Positions 16,839-26,770 of a stretch of 33,188 nucleotides of DNA are shown piece after piece. Position 1 is the first letter of the stretch; every line of letters begins with the position of its first letter. The notes below the pieces were generated by a model. It was not told where the DNA came from, did no database searches, and was given only the letters and a program-made list of their open reading frames with translations. The position numbers and the translations under genes were made by a program. Where the stretch lies: positions 1 to 33,188 of the forward strand of contig QMVZ01000003.1 in assembly GCA_003661365.1 (NCBI GenBank), given 5' to 3'. The DNA is from Thermoproteota archaeon (GTDB lineage Archaea > Korarchaeota > Korarchaeia > Korarchaeales > Korarchaeaceae).

Positions 16839-18447
16839 TACCTCTCCTTATTCTTTCAATGGCACTTAATATTAACGATTTTGAAGTTTCTATTCCGAGC
16901 CTGTGAATCAAGGGTCCAAGCTTAGGGCCTGAAGACCTCCCTAAAAGAAGGAAATAAACAGCAGAGAAGAACTTCCTGATGGGAACTTGGTTTTCCCTTG
17001 CCAATGAAAAGGCAAGGGATTGTATCTCTTCTGGATTCATATCATCTTCTATTGAGTCTAAGAACTTTTCAATGGTTTCCAATGTTTTGGGATCTATTTT
17101 CGGCGTCTCAACATGTATGTATGGGACTATCTCGTTTAGATAGTTCAGAGCACAGCGATGCAATTGAATGAACCAACTATCTTCTCTCAGTTTTTCTTGT
17201 GGGATTTCATAGTATTTTCCAATTATTTCAGAGACAAGCCTGAGCAAGGATTGTTCATCCATCTGCTTGAAGGGGAGAAGCGAGATAACGTTCATTATCG
17301 TTCCAAACCTGTATTCTTTAGGTTCTGGGACCTTTTCTAGAAGATATGAGTATTCGACCAAGCGCTTTATGTTAATTCTTCTTCTAGGATCCTTTATTCT
17401 ATCCAAATTATGATATTGTGCAAGTTTCTCTTCAAGTTCGTTAATGTATGTTGGAATCATCTCAAGCGAGATTGCTCTTGTACCTTTGTACCGTTTGAAC
17501 ATCAACATCCTAAGCACTTCAGGAGGGGAGTATCTCAGCCATTGCTGAGGAGTTATCACATTTCCTTTTGATTTGGATATCTTTGATCCAGTTCTGTCAA
17601 GGAACATCTCGTAAACTATCGTAAGCGGCGGATCGAACTTCAGTATTTCCTTGCAGATCCTAGCGTTAACTCTGAAAGAGTCGGTTATGTCCTTACCGTG
17701 AGGCTCAAAGGATATACCTAGTGCTGCCCATCTCGCAGCGAATTCCCCTCCCATCCATGCTAGTTTTCCAGTCCCCCTTCTGTAGCTAGCCTCGCCATTG
17801 TACCCACACCCTTTAATACCTTTGAACTCCTGATCGCAAACATAAAGGACCTTTCCTTCCTCTGGAAGAACCTTTGTAACCCTGGTTGTGTAAATTCTCC
17901 CACACCTTTCACAAACAGGCCAATAGTGTATCCAACCGAGAGGCTTGCTTGATCCAACCTCTTCCCTTATTATCTGGTCTACTTTTTCATGATTTCGCAG
18001 AAGAACGTCAATTGATTTGTCCAGAAGTCCAGATTTGTAAGCTTGCGTTGCCGATATGAACGTAAATTCTAATTCGAGCATCTCTAGGGCCTCGAGTAGC
18101 AATTGACTCATGTGTTCTCCATAACTAGAATGACATTTCCATGGATCTGGTATATCCGTTACTGGCATTCCAAGATATCTCTCATAGTCACTGGGAACTC
18201 CTACCGGAATCTTTCTTAGGCCATCTCTGTCATCACTGTATGCTATGAGTTCGCTCTTTGTACCCAATGCATCTAGCCCCAATTTCACTCCAAATGCCCT
18301 AATAGCATCTCCTACGGATCCTATATGGGGAAAGCCACTTGCTCCTATCCCACATTCAACTCTTAGTACTTTAAGGCCTCTATCTAGTTCCTTTTCTCTT
18401 TCTAGGACAGCTTTCGATATCGCATCGACCCAGAATTGTGGTGGCAT
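16822..18447 (-). CDS. lysS: Class I lysyl-tRNA synthetase
   Basis: GASGFPHIGSVGDAIRA (HIGH), SKISKSKGNVITPQQWL (KMSKS-like), zinc-binding cysteines CERCGRIY...CGYNGE. Confidence 0.95.
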   Translation of the reverse strand: MPPQFWVDAISKAVLEREKELDRGLKVLRVECGIGASGFPHIGSVGDAIRAFGVKLGLDALGTKSELIAYSDDRDGLRKIPVGVPSDYERYLGMPVTDIPDPWKCHSSYGEHMSQLLLEALEMLELEFTFISATQAYKSGLLDKSIDVLLRNHEKVDQIIREEVGSSKPLGWIHYWPVCERCGRIYTTRVTKVLPEEGKVLYVCDQEFKGIKGCGYNGEASYRRGTGKLAWMGGEFAARWAALGISFEPHGKDITDSFRVNARICKEILKFDPPLTIVYEMFLDRTGSKISKSKGNVITPQQWLRYSPPEVLRMLMFKRYKGTRAISLEMIPTYINELEEKLAQYHNLDRIKDPRRRINIKRLVEYSYLLEKVPEPKEYRFGTIMNVISLLPFKQMDEQSLLRLVSEIIGKYYEIPQEKLREDSWFIQLHRCALNYLNEIVPYIHVETPKIDPKTLETIEKFLDSIEDDMNPEEIQSLAFSLARENQVPIRKFFSAVYFLLLGRSSGPKLGPLIHRLGIETSKSLILSAIERIRRGNGERS

Positions 18448-18466
18448 CTAAATTCCTTACACTCTT

Positions 18467-18500
18467 AAAAAAGAGAAAAATTGGGGGGTGATCCCCTCAA
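18467..18500 (-). terminator. Intrinsic-terminator-like hairpin plus U-tract downstream of alba
   Basis: Minus strand: TTGAGGGG-ATCA-CCCCCCAA followed by TTTTTCTCTTTTTT. Confidence 0.55.
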
Positions 18501-18520
18501 TGCTTATCCTCCATTCAAAC

Positions 18521-18805
18521 TTAGACTGTCGTTAACTCTATCTCAATGACGCTAATGTCCCTTCTGCTTCCGTCTTCCTCTATTAGCTCGTCCGTCCCTG
18601 TCCTGATGTCAGTGATTTTGAGTTTTCCTGGGAAATACTTGAGTCTTGCAATTTCAGCCACATCAACGGCCCTTGAAATTGCCCTTCCACGCGCTTTAAG
18701 GATTATTTTTTTCACTCCTCTGTTGATTTGGAGGGTTGTAGCCATAACATAGTTTATTGCAGGTTTTCTACCAACATACACAATTCCTACTTCCTCGCTT
18801 GACAT
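18521..18805 (-). CDS. albA: Alba chromatin protein
   Basis: VGRKPAINYVMATTLQINRGVKKIILKARGRAISRAVDVAEIARLKYFPGKLKI. Confidence 0.96.
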   Translation of the reverse strand: MSSEEVGIVYVGRKPAINYVMATTLQINRGVKKIILKARGRAISRAVDVAEIARLKYFPGKLKITDIRTGTDELIEEDGSRRDISVIEIELTTV

Positions 18806-18889
18806 ATCCCTCGCCTTCCTGACTTACTATGAAGTAATGTTACCCATGAGGATGGGTAGTAGGAGAGGATCGGCTTGAGCTATTAAACA

Positions 18890-19150
18890 TTACTCCTCTT
18901 CAATGAGTTCATTTACAGGGATGAGCTGGGACTCCCCAGTTATCCTTTTCCTTTCTATTAGAAGTGGTAAACGCCCCAGTTTTAGTTCTAGCTCGGCTAG
19001 CTTGATAGGATCAACCTCTCCTTCGGGTATCTCGTCCTCTTTAAGAAAGAGTGGGGAGCCAGCAGCGATTTGTTGGGCTCTAAGAGCTATTATCCTGGTT
19101 TTTTCGTACCGAGTTAATCTTTTAGGACCTATAATTTCTTCTTGGTTCAC
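18890..19150 (-). CDS. rpoK: RNA polymerase subunit K (Rpb6-like)
   Basis: GPKRLTRYEKTRIIALRAQQIAAGSPLFL...DPIKLAELELKLGRLPLLIERK. Confidence 0.95.
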   Translation of the reverse strand: MNQEEIIGPKRLTRYEKTRIIALRAQQIAAGSPLFLKEDEIPEGEVDPIKLAELELKLGRLPLLIERKRITGESQLIPVNELIEEE

Positions 19151-20784
19151 GTCTCTACTCCTGCTCCCTTCTTTGGAAATTCTGTCTTGCCTGCAGCTGC
19201 GATAATGTCATCAATCTTTAAGATCGTCTCTGCAAATTCAGCGGCGGATTTAACGGCGTGGCTTACAACCCTTAGCGGTTCAATTACGTTCCTTTCCTTC
19301 ATGTCAACTACATCTCCGGTGAATATGTCGAATCCCTGATAGACATTCCCTAAGGCATGCCTTCTCGTCAACTCGGCCATCTTAACTACTGTATCCATTC
19401 CAGAGTTCTCAACTAATGTTTTAGGTACGACTTCGAGGGCTTCAGCAAATTTCTGAACTGCTGCCTGTTCTTTTCCACTCAGGGTGTTTGCGTAGTCTTT
19501 CAGGCGAAGTGCCAGCTCTAATTCAACAGCCCCACCACCAACTACTATCTTTCCGTCTTCAATGACATCTCTTACTACGCAGAGAGCATCGTGCAAGGCA
19601 CGCTCTGTCTCGTCAACAATCTGCTTTGATCCTCCTCTTATTAGTATTGAGACTGCCTTGGGGTTCTTGCACCCTTCAACGAATACCATCTTATCTTCTC
19701 CGATTCGACGCTCTTCTACTAGTTCTGCGTGTCCTAGGTCTTTCTCAGACATATCCTCTAGATTGACCACGATCTTTGCACCAGTGGCTTTAGCAAGCTT
19801 CTCCATGTCCGATTTCCTTACCCTTCTTACCGCCAGGATTCCCTTCTTGGCCAAGAAGTGCTGAGCTATGTCATCTATTCCCTTCTGACAGAAGACCACA
19901 TTAGCTCCAGTAGCTGCTATCTTATCTATTAGATCTCCTATCATGGCTTTCTCTTGATCTAAGAATTCCTTGATTTGAGATGGAGAGACTATTCTTATTT
20001 TTGAGCTTATTTCTGGCTTCTTAACTTCTAGAGCTCTTGAGATTAAGGCTATTTTTGCGTCAGCTACGGTCTTTGGCATTGCTGGATGAACCACTTCTTT
20101 GTCGATGACTATCCCTTGTATTAGCTGAGTATCAAATATGGATCCGCCTTCTTTCTTTTCCAACTTTATGTTGTCGATGTCTGTGACCCTCTTTCCATCT
20201 CTCTCTTCTACTACTGCTAGACAGGCCTTAACTGCCAGCTCAGAAAGGTGAGCTTTTGCTGAAGATACCGCTTTGGATCCCATCGCTATCTCAGCAACTT
20301 GTTTTAAGACCTCCTCGTCGTTCCAGGCTACATCGATTGATATCCCGTTGAGAATCTCCTGAGCCTTCTTCTCTGCCTTTCTGTAACCTGATATCACTAT
20401 TGTTGGATGAATGCCCATGTCAATGAGCTCTTCCGCCTTAGATAGGAGTTCTCCCGCTAAGATCACGACTGTGGTAGTCCCATCGCCCGTCTCTTGATCT
20501 TGTGTCTTTGCTAAATCTACCATCATCTTGGCAATTGGATGCTCAACCTCCATCTCCTTCATTATTGTGGCGCCGTCATGGGTGATTATAACGTCCCCGA
20601 ATGGGTCTACTAGCATTTTTTGCATTCCTTTAGGACCTAGAGCAGTCCTCACTGCATCGGCTATCGCCTTTGCTACAGAAATGTTTAATCTTAGGGCTTC
20701 ACGCCCCCTGGTTCTACTAGTGCCCTCTTTGAGTATAAGAACTGGGATTTTCGCTCCTTCCGACATAAAAACCACCTCAATCAT
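19147..20784 (-). CDS. thsA: Thermosome (group II chaperonin) subunit; ATG at 20766 ([12 protein letters not shown]) is the more likely start
   Basis: [66 protein letters not shown]-terminal [15 protein letters not shown]. Confidence 0.98.
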   Translation of the reverse strand: MIEVVFMSEGAKIPVLILKEGTSRTRGREALRLNISVAKAIADAVRTALGPKGMQKMLVDPFGDVIITHDGATIMKEMEVEHPIAKMMVDLAKTQDQETGDGTTTVVILAGELLSKAEELIDMGIHPTIVISGYRKAEKKAQEILNGISIDVAWNDEEVLKQVAEIAMGSKAVSSAKAHLSELAVKACLAVVEERDGKRVTDIDNIKLEKKEGGSIFDTQLIQGIVIDKEVVHPAMPKTVADAKIALISRALEVKKPEISSKIRIVSPSQIKEFLDQEKAMIGDLIDKIAATGANVVFCQKGIDDIAQHFLAKKGILAVRRVRKSDMEKLAKATGAKIVVNLEDMSEKDLGHAELVEERRIGEDKMVFVEGCKNPKAVSILIRGGSKQIVDETERALHDALCVVRDVIEDGKIVVGGGAVELELALRLKDYANTLSGKEQAAVQKFAEALEVVPKTLVENSGMDTVVKMAELTRRHALGNVYQGFDIFTGDVVDMKERNVIEPLRVVSHAVKSAAEFAETILKIDDIIAAAGKTEFPKKGAGVET

Positions 20785-20840
20785 TATTTTCGCTCTTAGT
20801 AATCCCCTAGCTGCAGGAAACTACCATCTTAACCTTAAAG

Positions 20841-20881
20841 GTGCTTCCATTTATAAACTCTAATATTACTCCTCGAAGCAC
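20841..20881. promoter_or_regulatory. Thermosome promoter: TATA-like TTTATAAA (20850-20857) enclosed by a perfect 7-bp inverted repeat
   Basis: GTGCTTC (20841-20847) and GAAGCAC (20875-20881) flank the TATA-like element, about 85 nt upstream of the likely start codon. Confidence 0.5.
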
Positions 20882-21114
20882 TTTCATCGGCCTTTGTCTA
20901 GTGGATAAATGAAGGAGAGGAGATATTGCCTTAAAAGTAGTGAAACTTGATATCGAAGTCATAAAGGTACAAAAGAGAGCTTGAGTCTCGTCGATTGTAC
21001 TTCATTCATCAATAAATGCGTCGCGTACAGCATGGAAAATTAACTGTTTTAACAAAATCCCCCCGTCGTGTTTGAGATGAGGATTATCTGAGTGATTGCG
21101 TTTCTTTACGAAGA

Positions 21115-22497
21115 CTATAGTCCCCAGAGCTTCTTAAAATCATTTATCGAGGGTTTTTCCCCAAGTACCCTGATTATCTGGCGACTTTTCAGCGTTAAGT
21201 CAGGGCAGGGTCTGACGAAGCTTCCATTCTTCTCGTAGATCGATATTATCTTAACTAAATCCCCTTCAGCTTCTTTTACCGTGCGACCTGAAAGTTCTTT
21301 GTTCACTATGAAGGAAGTATAAACTGGAGCTCCTGAATCGAATTTTGGAGGAGTAAAGGCGATTTTCTCCTCTTCTAACCAATTGAGTAGAACCTCTGAT
21401 ATCTTAATAGATGCAGTTCCATCTCCAAACGGATTTGGAGCGCTCTTAACTCTCTCTACTAAAGCACTGTTATACAGGAAGTCGCTTACACACCTCTCTA
21501 TTTTAAGGGGATCGACTCCAGCCATAACGCCTATTCCCTCATCGATGATCTCGGGTCTTTCCGTGCTGTCCCTCAACACTACACATGGGACCTTCAGGGT
21601 AGCTGCTTCCTCTTGAACCCCTCCAGAATCTGTTGCCACAACAGTTGAATTGTCTAGAAGCTTCAAGAAATCGAGATATGATAGTGGATCTGTTATCTTT
21701 ATGTGCTTTGCTGTATATAGGCTTTTCAGAAGCCCGATCTTCTCCATGTTTTCCTTCGTTCTGGGGTGGAGGGGCCAGATTATTTGAACCTCTTTTAATT
21801 CTATGAGTGCGTTTACAATTGATTCAAGCCTTTCGGGATTGTCAGCGTTTTCCCTCCTATGCACGGTTACCGTCATTAAGAACTTTGAGGGATCTACCTT
21901 CAATTTTTTCAGGATGTTCGACTCAGCCCTGGCCTTTGGCAACATCTTTAGCAGGGCGTCAACGACCGTGTTACCTGTTACAAAAGTTCTCTCTGGAGAG
22001 CAGCCTTCGTTGAGTAGATTTGATGCTGCTCTCTCAGTAGGTGCAAAATTTAGGCTTGCCACGTGATCTGCTACCTTCCTGTTGATCTCCTCAGGCATAG
22101 TTGGGTCAAAGCTCCTAAGACCAGATTCTACGTGCACGAAGGGTATGTCCATCTTAGAAGCCATGATGGCAGTAGCCAAAGTCGAGTTTGTGTCTCCTAC
22201 GGCCAAGATTGCGTCTGGAAGGTAAGTTCCCACGACTTCCTCGGTTTTTTCAATTATCTTGTAGATTTGATATGGTTGAGAGCCAGAACCTACTCCTAGA
22301 TGATATAAAGGGGTAGGCAATCCCAATTCCTCAATAAAAATCCCGCTCATATTCCAATCGTAGTGCTGTCCGGTGTGCACCAGATCCACTTGGACGCCAG
22401 AACTCTTCCTAAGGGTATGAAAAAGGGGAGCAGCCTTTATAATCTCAGGTCTGGTGCCAACAAAAAAGAGTAGCCTCGGTAGCATTTCCCGCTCCAC
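21115..22497 (-). CDS. wecB: UDP-N-acetylglucosamine 2-epimerase (non-hydrolysing, WecB family) with C-terminal TrkA_C/RCK_C-like extension
   Basis: FVGTRPEIIKAAPL, HTGQHYDWNMSGIF, GDTNSTLA, HVESGLRS, MPEEINRKVADH, VHRRENADNPERL, TDSGGVQEEA. About 80 extra C-terminal residues. Confidence 0.93.
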   Translation of the reverse strand: MEREMLPRLLFFVGTRPEIIKAAPLFHTLRKSSGVQVDLVHTGQHYDWNMSGIFIEELGLPTPLYHLGVGSGSQPYQIYKIIEKTEEVVGTYLPDAILAVGDTNSTLATAIMASKMDIPFVHVESGLRSFDPTMPEEINRKVADHVASLNFAPTERAASNLLNEGCSPERTFVTGNTVVDALLKMLPKARAESNILKKLKVDPSKFLMTVTVHRRENADNPERLESIVNALIELKEVQIIWPLHPRTKENMEKIGLLKSLYTAKHIKITDPLSYLDFLKLLDNSTVVATDSGGVQEEAATLKVPCVVLRDSTERPEIIDEGIGVMAGVDPLKIERCVSDFLYNSALVERVKSAPNPFGDGTASIKISEVLLNWLEEEKIAFTPPKFDSGAPVYTSFIVNKELSGRTVKEAEGDLVKIISIYEKNGSFVRPCPDLTLKSRQIIRVLGEKPSINDFKKLWGL

Positions 22498-22577
22498 GAT
22501 CAGACTTGATATTAAAGTTATAAGCTACCATGTATCGCTGACGTAGTGGACATAGTAATGCTTTAGGAGGTGAATGG

Positions 22578-24752
22578 ATGTTCAGAGCAGTTCCAACTAA
22601 GCGTTTCTATCTCTATACGGCTAAGTGGAACAGAGATAGGCTAGTAAATGCACTTCTAGATTTTAACGAAGTAGAACTGACAGATATAAAGGATCCAGAA
22701 CTAAAACCATTGAAAGAAACTACAGAACTAGATGAATTTTATACGAAAGTACTTTTGAAGCTCAAACTCAAGTTAGAAGAAATAGAAGAGATCGTAGGTA
22801 AGAAGATTAGAACAGAAGATGTGGAAGGGGCTCTCTATATCACTCCAGAAGATGCCGAGAAGTTGCTAAAAAAAGTTGATGAAAAAATAGCTTTACTCAG
22901 AAATCTATTGGATCCTAAGTTGATTGAAAAAAGGAGAAAGGAGCTAGAGGAGGTTAACAATAAACTTGCCTGGTTAGAAGAAGAGATACTTTCTTCCCTT
23001 GAACCAAAGGTGAGAGCCAGTCTTAGGATTGAAGAAAAACATGCAAGGATATTTGAAGTTCTAAGCTTTTTAGAGGAGAACATAGATTCAATGGAGAAAA
23101 CAATTAAGGAAATTGCACAAAATCCCTCAAAAATTAAAGACAAGACATCAACCGTATACGAACTGACCGACTTGCTGTCTAAAATGGAGGAGAACTGGTT
23201 TTCTCTGCCGGAAGATATCAGAAACAGGATATCAAAAAAGTTCGAGAGACTGAAGGAGGGAATACATGAACTAGAATCACTAATGAACCAGCTATCAAAT
23301 CAAGAGAAAGAGGCTGAGGAGGTCCAGCTGACCTTTCATGACGAAATTATAAAGACTTGTCAGGATCTCCTAAGGTTCTTAGACGAGTTCAGGGGCGAGA
23401 TAGCAGACATAGGAAATTCGGTTCTTTCAACGTCAGTTTTGCTTTCCGAGGGCTTTTCTCTCGAGAAAGTGCTACCAGAATACGTTCAGAAGGCTAAACC
23501 TCTGATAGAGCGGAAAAGAAATCTTGAGGCAGAGATATCTTTGTTTGAAGATCTGTTTGAAAGAAGAGCTACTGAGATAGAGCGACTCAAGCAAGACATC
23601 CTCGGGCTGGGACAAAACATTGTGGCAGTTATGTTATGGATAAAGGGATTTCTTCTAAACTCAAAGATATTAGAATGCATCTATGAGGGAGAGAGAATCA
23701 TTGCGGTCTCTGGATGGATCCCGACCTCTTTAGAAGAGGAATTCAAACAGCATATGAGTTCTAGATTGGGACCTCTAATGGAGCTTAGATTAGAAGAAGA
23801 TAAGATGGGCCCATCTTACATACACCTTCCAAGGATATTTGCCCCATTCAGACTCCTAACACATAAAATGGTCGGATATCCTAAGGCCAAACAGCTCGAC
23901 CCAACGCCCTTGGTTTCTCTTCTATTTCCCATAATGTTTGGAATTATGTTTGGGGATATTGGTCATGGTCTAGCTGCGCTCTTATTTGGACTTTTCCTAC
24001 GAAGGAAGAAGGGAACTCTTAGAGATCTTGGAGGCATACTGGTGCCCATGGGAATATGTTCGATGTTCTTCGGTCTTCTATACGGAGAAGCCTTTCTGAA
24101 AGAGGTTTACCATCCGATTCTCTTCTCACCGATACACGAGCCCATCAGGATCCTCCTTGTAGCAATAATCTTCGGCCTTATCCATCTAAATATAGCGTTT
24201 ACTGCCAATATAGTCAGTAAACTCGGGGAAGGAAGGTATTTGGATGCAATATTTCACCATGGTGGATTGCTCACAGTAGGTATGTATGACTTGGCAGCCT
24301 ATGCAGTCTATAGGACAGGAGGAGATGTAATGTCGGCTTTAAAAGATCCCTTCATGATGGGCGCGGCTTGCCTGCTCGGAATAACCATGCTAGTTATGAT
24401 GATTGAGCCCAAGCTAAAGGGACATGGAATGTTTGAAGGGATCATGGAAGCTTTTGAGGCAGCTCTCGAAGGAACCATTGGTTTGCTTGCAAACACCCTC
24501 TCATATTTGAGGTTAGCTGGTTTTGCCATTTCTCACGCAGCGTTTGGCATAATTGTCAAATCTATTGTTGGAGAGGGCGGAAGTCTGCCGACATTCATCA
24601 TAGCATCTGCATCAATGAACCTGCTCGCCATGGGCTTGGAGGGTATGGCGGCATTTATTCAAGCTACTAGGCTTACCCTATACGAATTTATGACCAAATT
24701 CTTCAAAGGAGAGGGAAGAGCACTAAAAACGATAGATAGCTTGGTTGGATAA
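22578..24752 (+). CDS. atpI: A/V-type ATP synthase subunit I (a-subunit homologue)
   Basis: Long N-terminal coiled coil, then VSLLFPIMFGIMFGDIGHGLAALLFGLFL, FFGLLYGEAF, NTLSYLRLAGFAISHAAF. Confidence 0.95.
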   Translation: MFRAVPTKRFYLYTAKWNRDRLVNALLDFNEVELTDIKDPELKPLKETTELDEFYTKVLLKLKLKLEEIEEIVGKKIRTEDVEGALYITPEDAEKLLKKVDEKIALLRNLLDPKLIEKRRKELEEVNNKLAWLEEEILSSLEPKVRASLRIEEKHARIFEVLSFLEENIDSMEKTIKEIAQNPSKIKDKTSTVYELTDLLSKMEENWFSLPEDIRNRISKKFERLKEGIHELESLMNQLSNQEKEAEEVQLTFHDEIIKTCQDLLRFLDEFRGEIADIGNSVLSTSVLLSEGFSLEKVLPEYVQKAKPLIERKRNLEAEISLFEDLFERRATEIERLKQDILGLGQNIVAVMLWIKGFLLNSKILECIYEGERIIAVSGWIPTSLEEEFKQHMSSRLGPLMELRLEEDKMGPSYIHLPRIFAPFRLLTHKMVGYPKAKQLDPTPLVSLLFPIMFGIMFGDIGHGLAALLFGLFLRRKKGTLRDLGGILVPMGICSMFFGLLYGEAFLKEVYHPILFSPIHEPIRILLVAIIFGLIHLNIAFTANIVSKLGEGRYLDAIFHHGGLLTVGMYDLAAYAVYRTGGDVMSALKDPFMMGAACLLGITMLVMMIEPKLKGHGMFEGIMEAFEAALEGTIGLLANTLSYLRLAGFAISHAAFGIIVKSIVGEGGSLPTFIIASASMNLLAMGLEGMAAFIQATRLTLYEFMTKFFKGEGRALKTIDSLVG

Positions 24753-24804
24753 GTGATTGGAAAATATTTTAATAAATCCATGTAGGGGGCAAGGGGAGAT
24801 TCAT

Positions 24805-25143
24805 ATGTCTGCGTCGACGAGAAAGATCTTGCTTTACTCCTTTATCCTAGTTCCGTTGGTCATTATATTCATAGCAGGGCACGTAATGGCTGTGGCGGCA
24901 GCAGAGGAAGTGGAGGCCATGGATGAAGAAGCTAGGAAATGGGCATTTATTGGTGCTGGTGTAGCTGTCGCAGCAAGCACATTTAATGCAGCTTGGGCAC
25001 TTCGTGCCGTCGCAATAGGCGGGACTGCCCTCCTTACAGAAAGACCTGAACAGTTCGGCGCCGTTCTACTTCTCGGAGGTCTTGCTGAGGGCGTCGCCAT
25101 ATACGGCTTGCTAGTGGCCATTCTAATACTTGGAAAGATATGA
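24805..25143 (+). CDS. atpK: A/V-type ATP synthase subunit K (proteolipid c-ring); ORF extends to 24757 but ATG 24805 with GGGGAG RBS is the likely start
   Basis: Hydrophobic leader, then AFIGAGVAVAASTFNAAWALRAV and LLTERPEQFGAVLLLGGLAEGVAIYGLLVAILIL with a membrane Glu. Confidence 0.93.
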   Translation: MSASTRKILLYSFILVPLVIIFIAGHVMAVAAAEEVEAMDEEARKWAFIGAGVAVAASTFNAAWALRAVAIGGTALLTERPEQFGAVLLLGGLAEGVAIYGLLVAILILGKI

Positions 25144-26151
25144 AGCTATCCCAACTATCCTTCGGAGGGTTTCAGACGAAACCCCCTCTTTCTTACCTAT
25201 AACTACTAATCTAATGGCCTGTGACTCCCATTCTGTTCTAAGGATGTACCAAATTGTATACGATACACCTACAAAGTTTCTCCTTGCAATTAGGCATGCC
25301 CTTTCAAGCAAATCACTGAATAGTATGAATTCCCATAAGAGAGGCTCCTCAATCTCCTTATGAACAGTAAGTATCCTCTTTGCTATCGCCGAATATCTGT
25401 TTAAGGTTGAAATTTTCTTTAGCGCCTCTTCAAAACTCTTCGTCGCTGATAGAATGTCATAAGCTTCTTGATCCATGGTTTCTTGCAATACTTGGATTCT
25501 ATCGGCCCTATCGCAATAAATGGCTCTCAGACAGACAACTACTAACCTCCCATCTACATATTTACGAAAAAGTTCTCTTAACTTTTTATCAATGAGACGA
25601 GTTTTAAGCTTCTTTGTAAGTAATTCTGCGTAAGATCTCTCCAGCAACATATCTAACAGAGCAATATCTTCCTCCCCGCTCTCTCTCCATTCTTCCATCG
25701 CTCTAAATATGGGTTCTACTTCTTTTGAGGGAGGTTTTCTTTTCATTTCGATCAACTGATATACTCCTGGGAGGAACTCGGCAGGAAAAACTTCTATGGG
25801 CACTTCTTGCTCGAATCTTTTGGCGTAAATCGTTCTTCTTAACCTCTCTATATCATATTTTGAAAGGTATGCGCACACAATTCCCGCCATTTTCTCATCA
25901 AGAAGGGAGAGGATGTAAGAAATTCTCTCATACATCAGTTTGTTTATGCGGGCTTCGATTTCCCTGTTGTCGAGGAGGTCATCTCTCGTCCTGAAGAACT
26001 TTCCGTACTCGGTGTTTCTGAGCTTTTCGAGCAATTGATCAAGATCCTCGGTATCAATAAGTGAGAGGAGATCCTTGTATGATAAGAGATGGAGAGCCAA
26101 CCCATGGCTTCTTATCACAGAGTATAGCCTCTTTCCACTAAACATTCTCAT
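25123..26151 (-). CDS. atpC: A/V-type ATP synthase subunit C
   Basis: V-ATPase C/d-type all-helical protein, last gene of the minus-strand ATPase operon (LDQLLEKLRNTEYGKFF...). Confidence 0.85.
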   Translation of the reverse strand: MRMFSGKRLYSVIRSHGLALHLLSYKDLLSLIDTEDLDQLLEKLRNTEYGKFFRTRDDLLDNREIEARINKLMYERISYILSLLDEKMAGIVCAYLSKYDIERLRRTIYAKRFEQEVPIEVFPAEFLPGVYQLIEMKRKPPSKEVEPIFRAMEEWRESGEEDIALLDMLLERSYAELLTKKLKTRLIDKKLRELFRKYVDGRLVVVCLRAIYCDRADRIQVLQETMDQEAYDILSATKSFEEALKKISTLNRYSAIAKRILTVHKEIEEPLLWEFILFSDLLERACLIARRNFVGVSYTIWYILRTEWESQAIRLVVIGKKEGVSSETLRRIVGIASYLSKY

Positions 26152-26765
26152 ACACCTCTCTTCAACATTCTATACTTCTTAATCCTGAGGAAATCCTCCA
26201 AGCTTTCCTCTTCCAATCTCTCTTCTATGTACTTGATCGCTCTCTCATGTTCTGGTATGATCACCTTTCTCAGCGTGTTAACTCTTCTCATGGTATCTGC
26301 GACCTCAATGGCAAGTCTCTCAAGGGCTGCTTCCAGCATAACGACATCTATCAATCTATCCATCATTCGTTGAAGTCCATCCAGGGCTGAAATCAGAGGT
26401 GCTTGTATGGAAGGTGATGGTTTGAAGCCCTTTTGAACGATTTGAGCTCCTGGTATCTCTACTCCCATGAGGCTAGTTGTTTTGACTTTAACTAGGAAGG
26501 GCTGGCTCAGTAGTGCAGCCTTCCTCATCTCTTCAACTCCAGCAATTGCATAAGCCACCTTTAACTGCTCGTAGACCTCCATCATCTCTTTGTCTAACTC
26601 TTTTCTTTCAATCAACCTTCCTTGAAGCGCTGAGAGCTCTTTGATTAGCTTATCTCTCTTCATTTCAAGGGTTTCTGCTCCCATTTTGAAGAATTCGACC
26701 CTTTTCCTAAGTTTTATTAGAAAGCCCTTCGTGGGAGCTACCCTTCCTACGGCTCTAAAGGCCAC
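26148..26765 (-). CDS. atpD: A/V-type ATP synthase subunit D
   Basis: PTKGFLIKLRKRVEFFKMGAETLEMKRDKLIKEL...DTMRRVNTLRKVIIPEHERAIKYIEERLEEESLEDFLRIK. Confidence 0.95.
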   Translation of the reverse strand: MAFRAVGRVAPTKGFLIKLRKRVEFFKMGAETLEMKRDKLIKELSALQGRLIERKELDKEMMEVYEQLKVAYAIAGVEEMRKAALLSQPFLVKVKTTSLMGVEIPGAQIVQKGFKPSPSIQAPLISALDGLQRMMDRLIDVVMLEAALERLAIEVADTMRRVNTLRKVIIPEHERAIKYIEERLEEESLEDFLRIKKYRMLKRGV

Positions 26766-26770
26766 TCAAT

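Noticed and set aside
16405-16869. 154-aa plus-strand ORF opposite the coiled-coil gene and the lysS 3' end
   Set aside because: Shadow of the minus-strand genes (Ser/Phe/Leu-rich translation from antisense of charged coiled coil); no independent evidence.
20885-21110. Searched the thermosome-wecB intergenic region for box C/D sRNA or a small ORF
   Set aside because: TGATGA-like and CTGA-like strings occur but not in C-D'-C'-D order; no ORF with a recognisable product.
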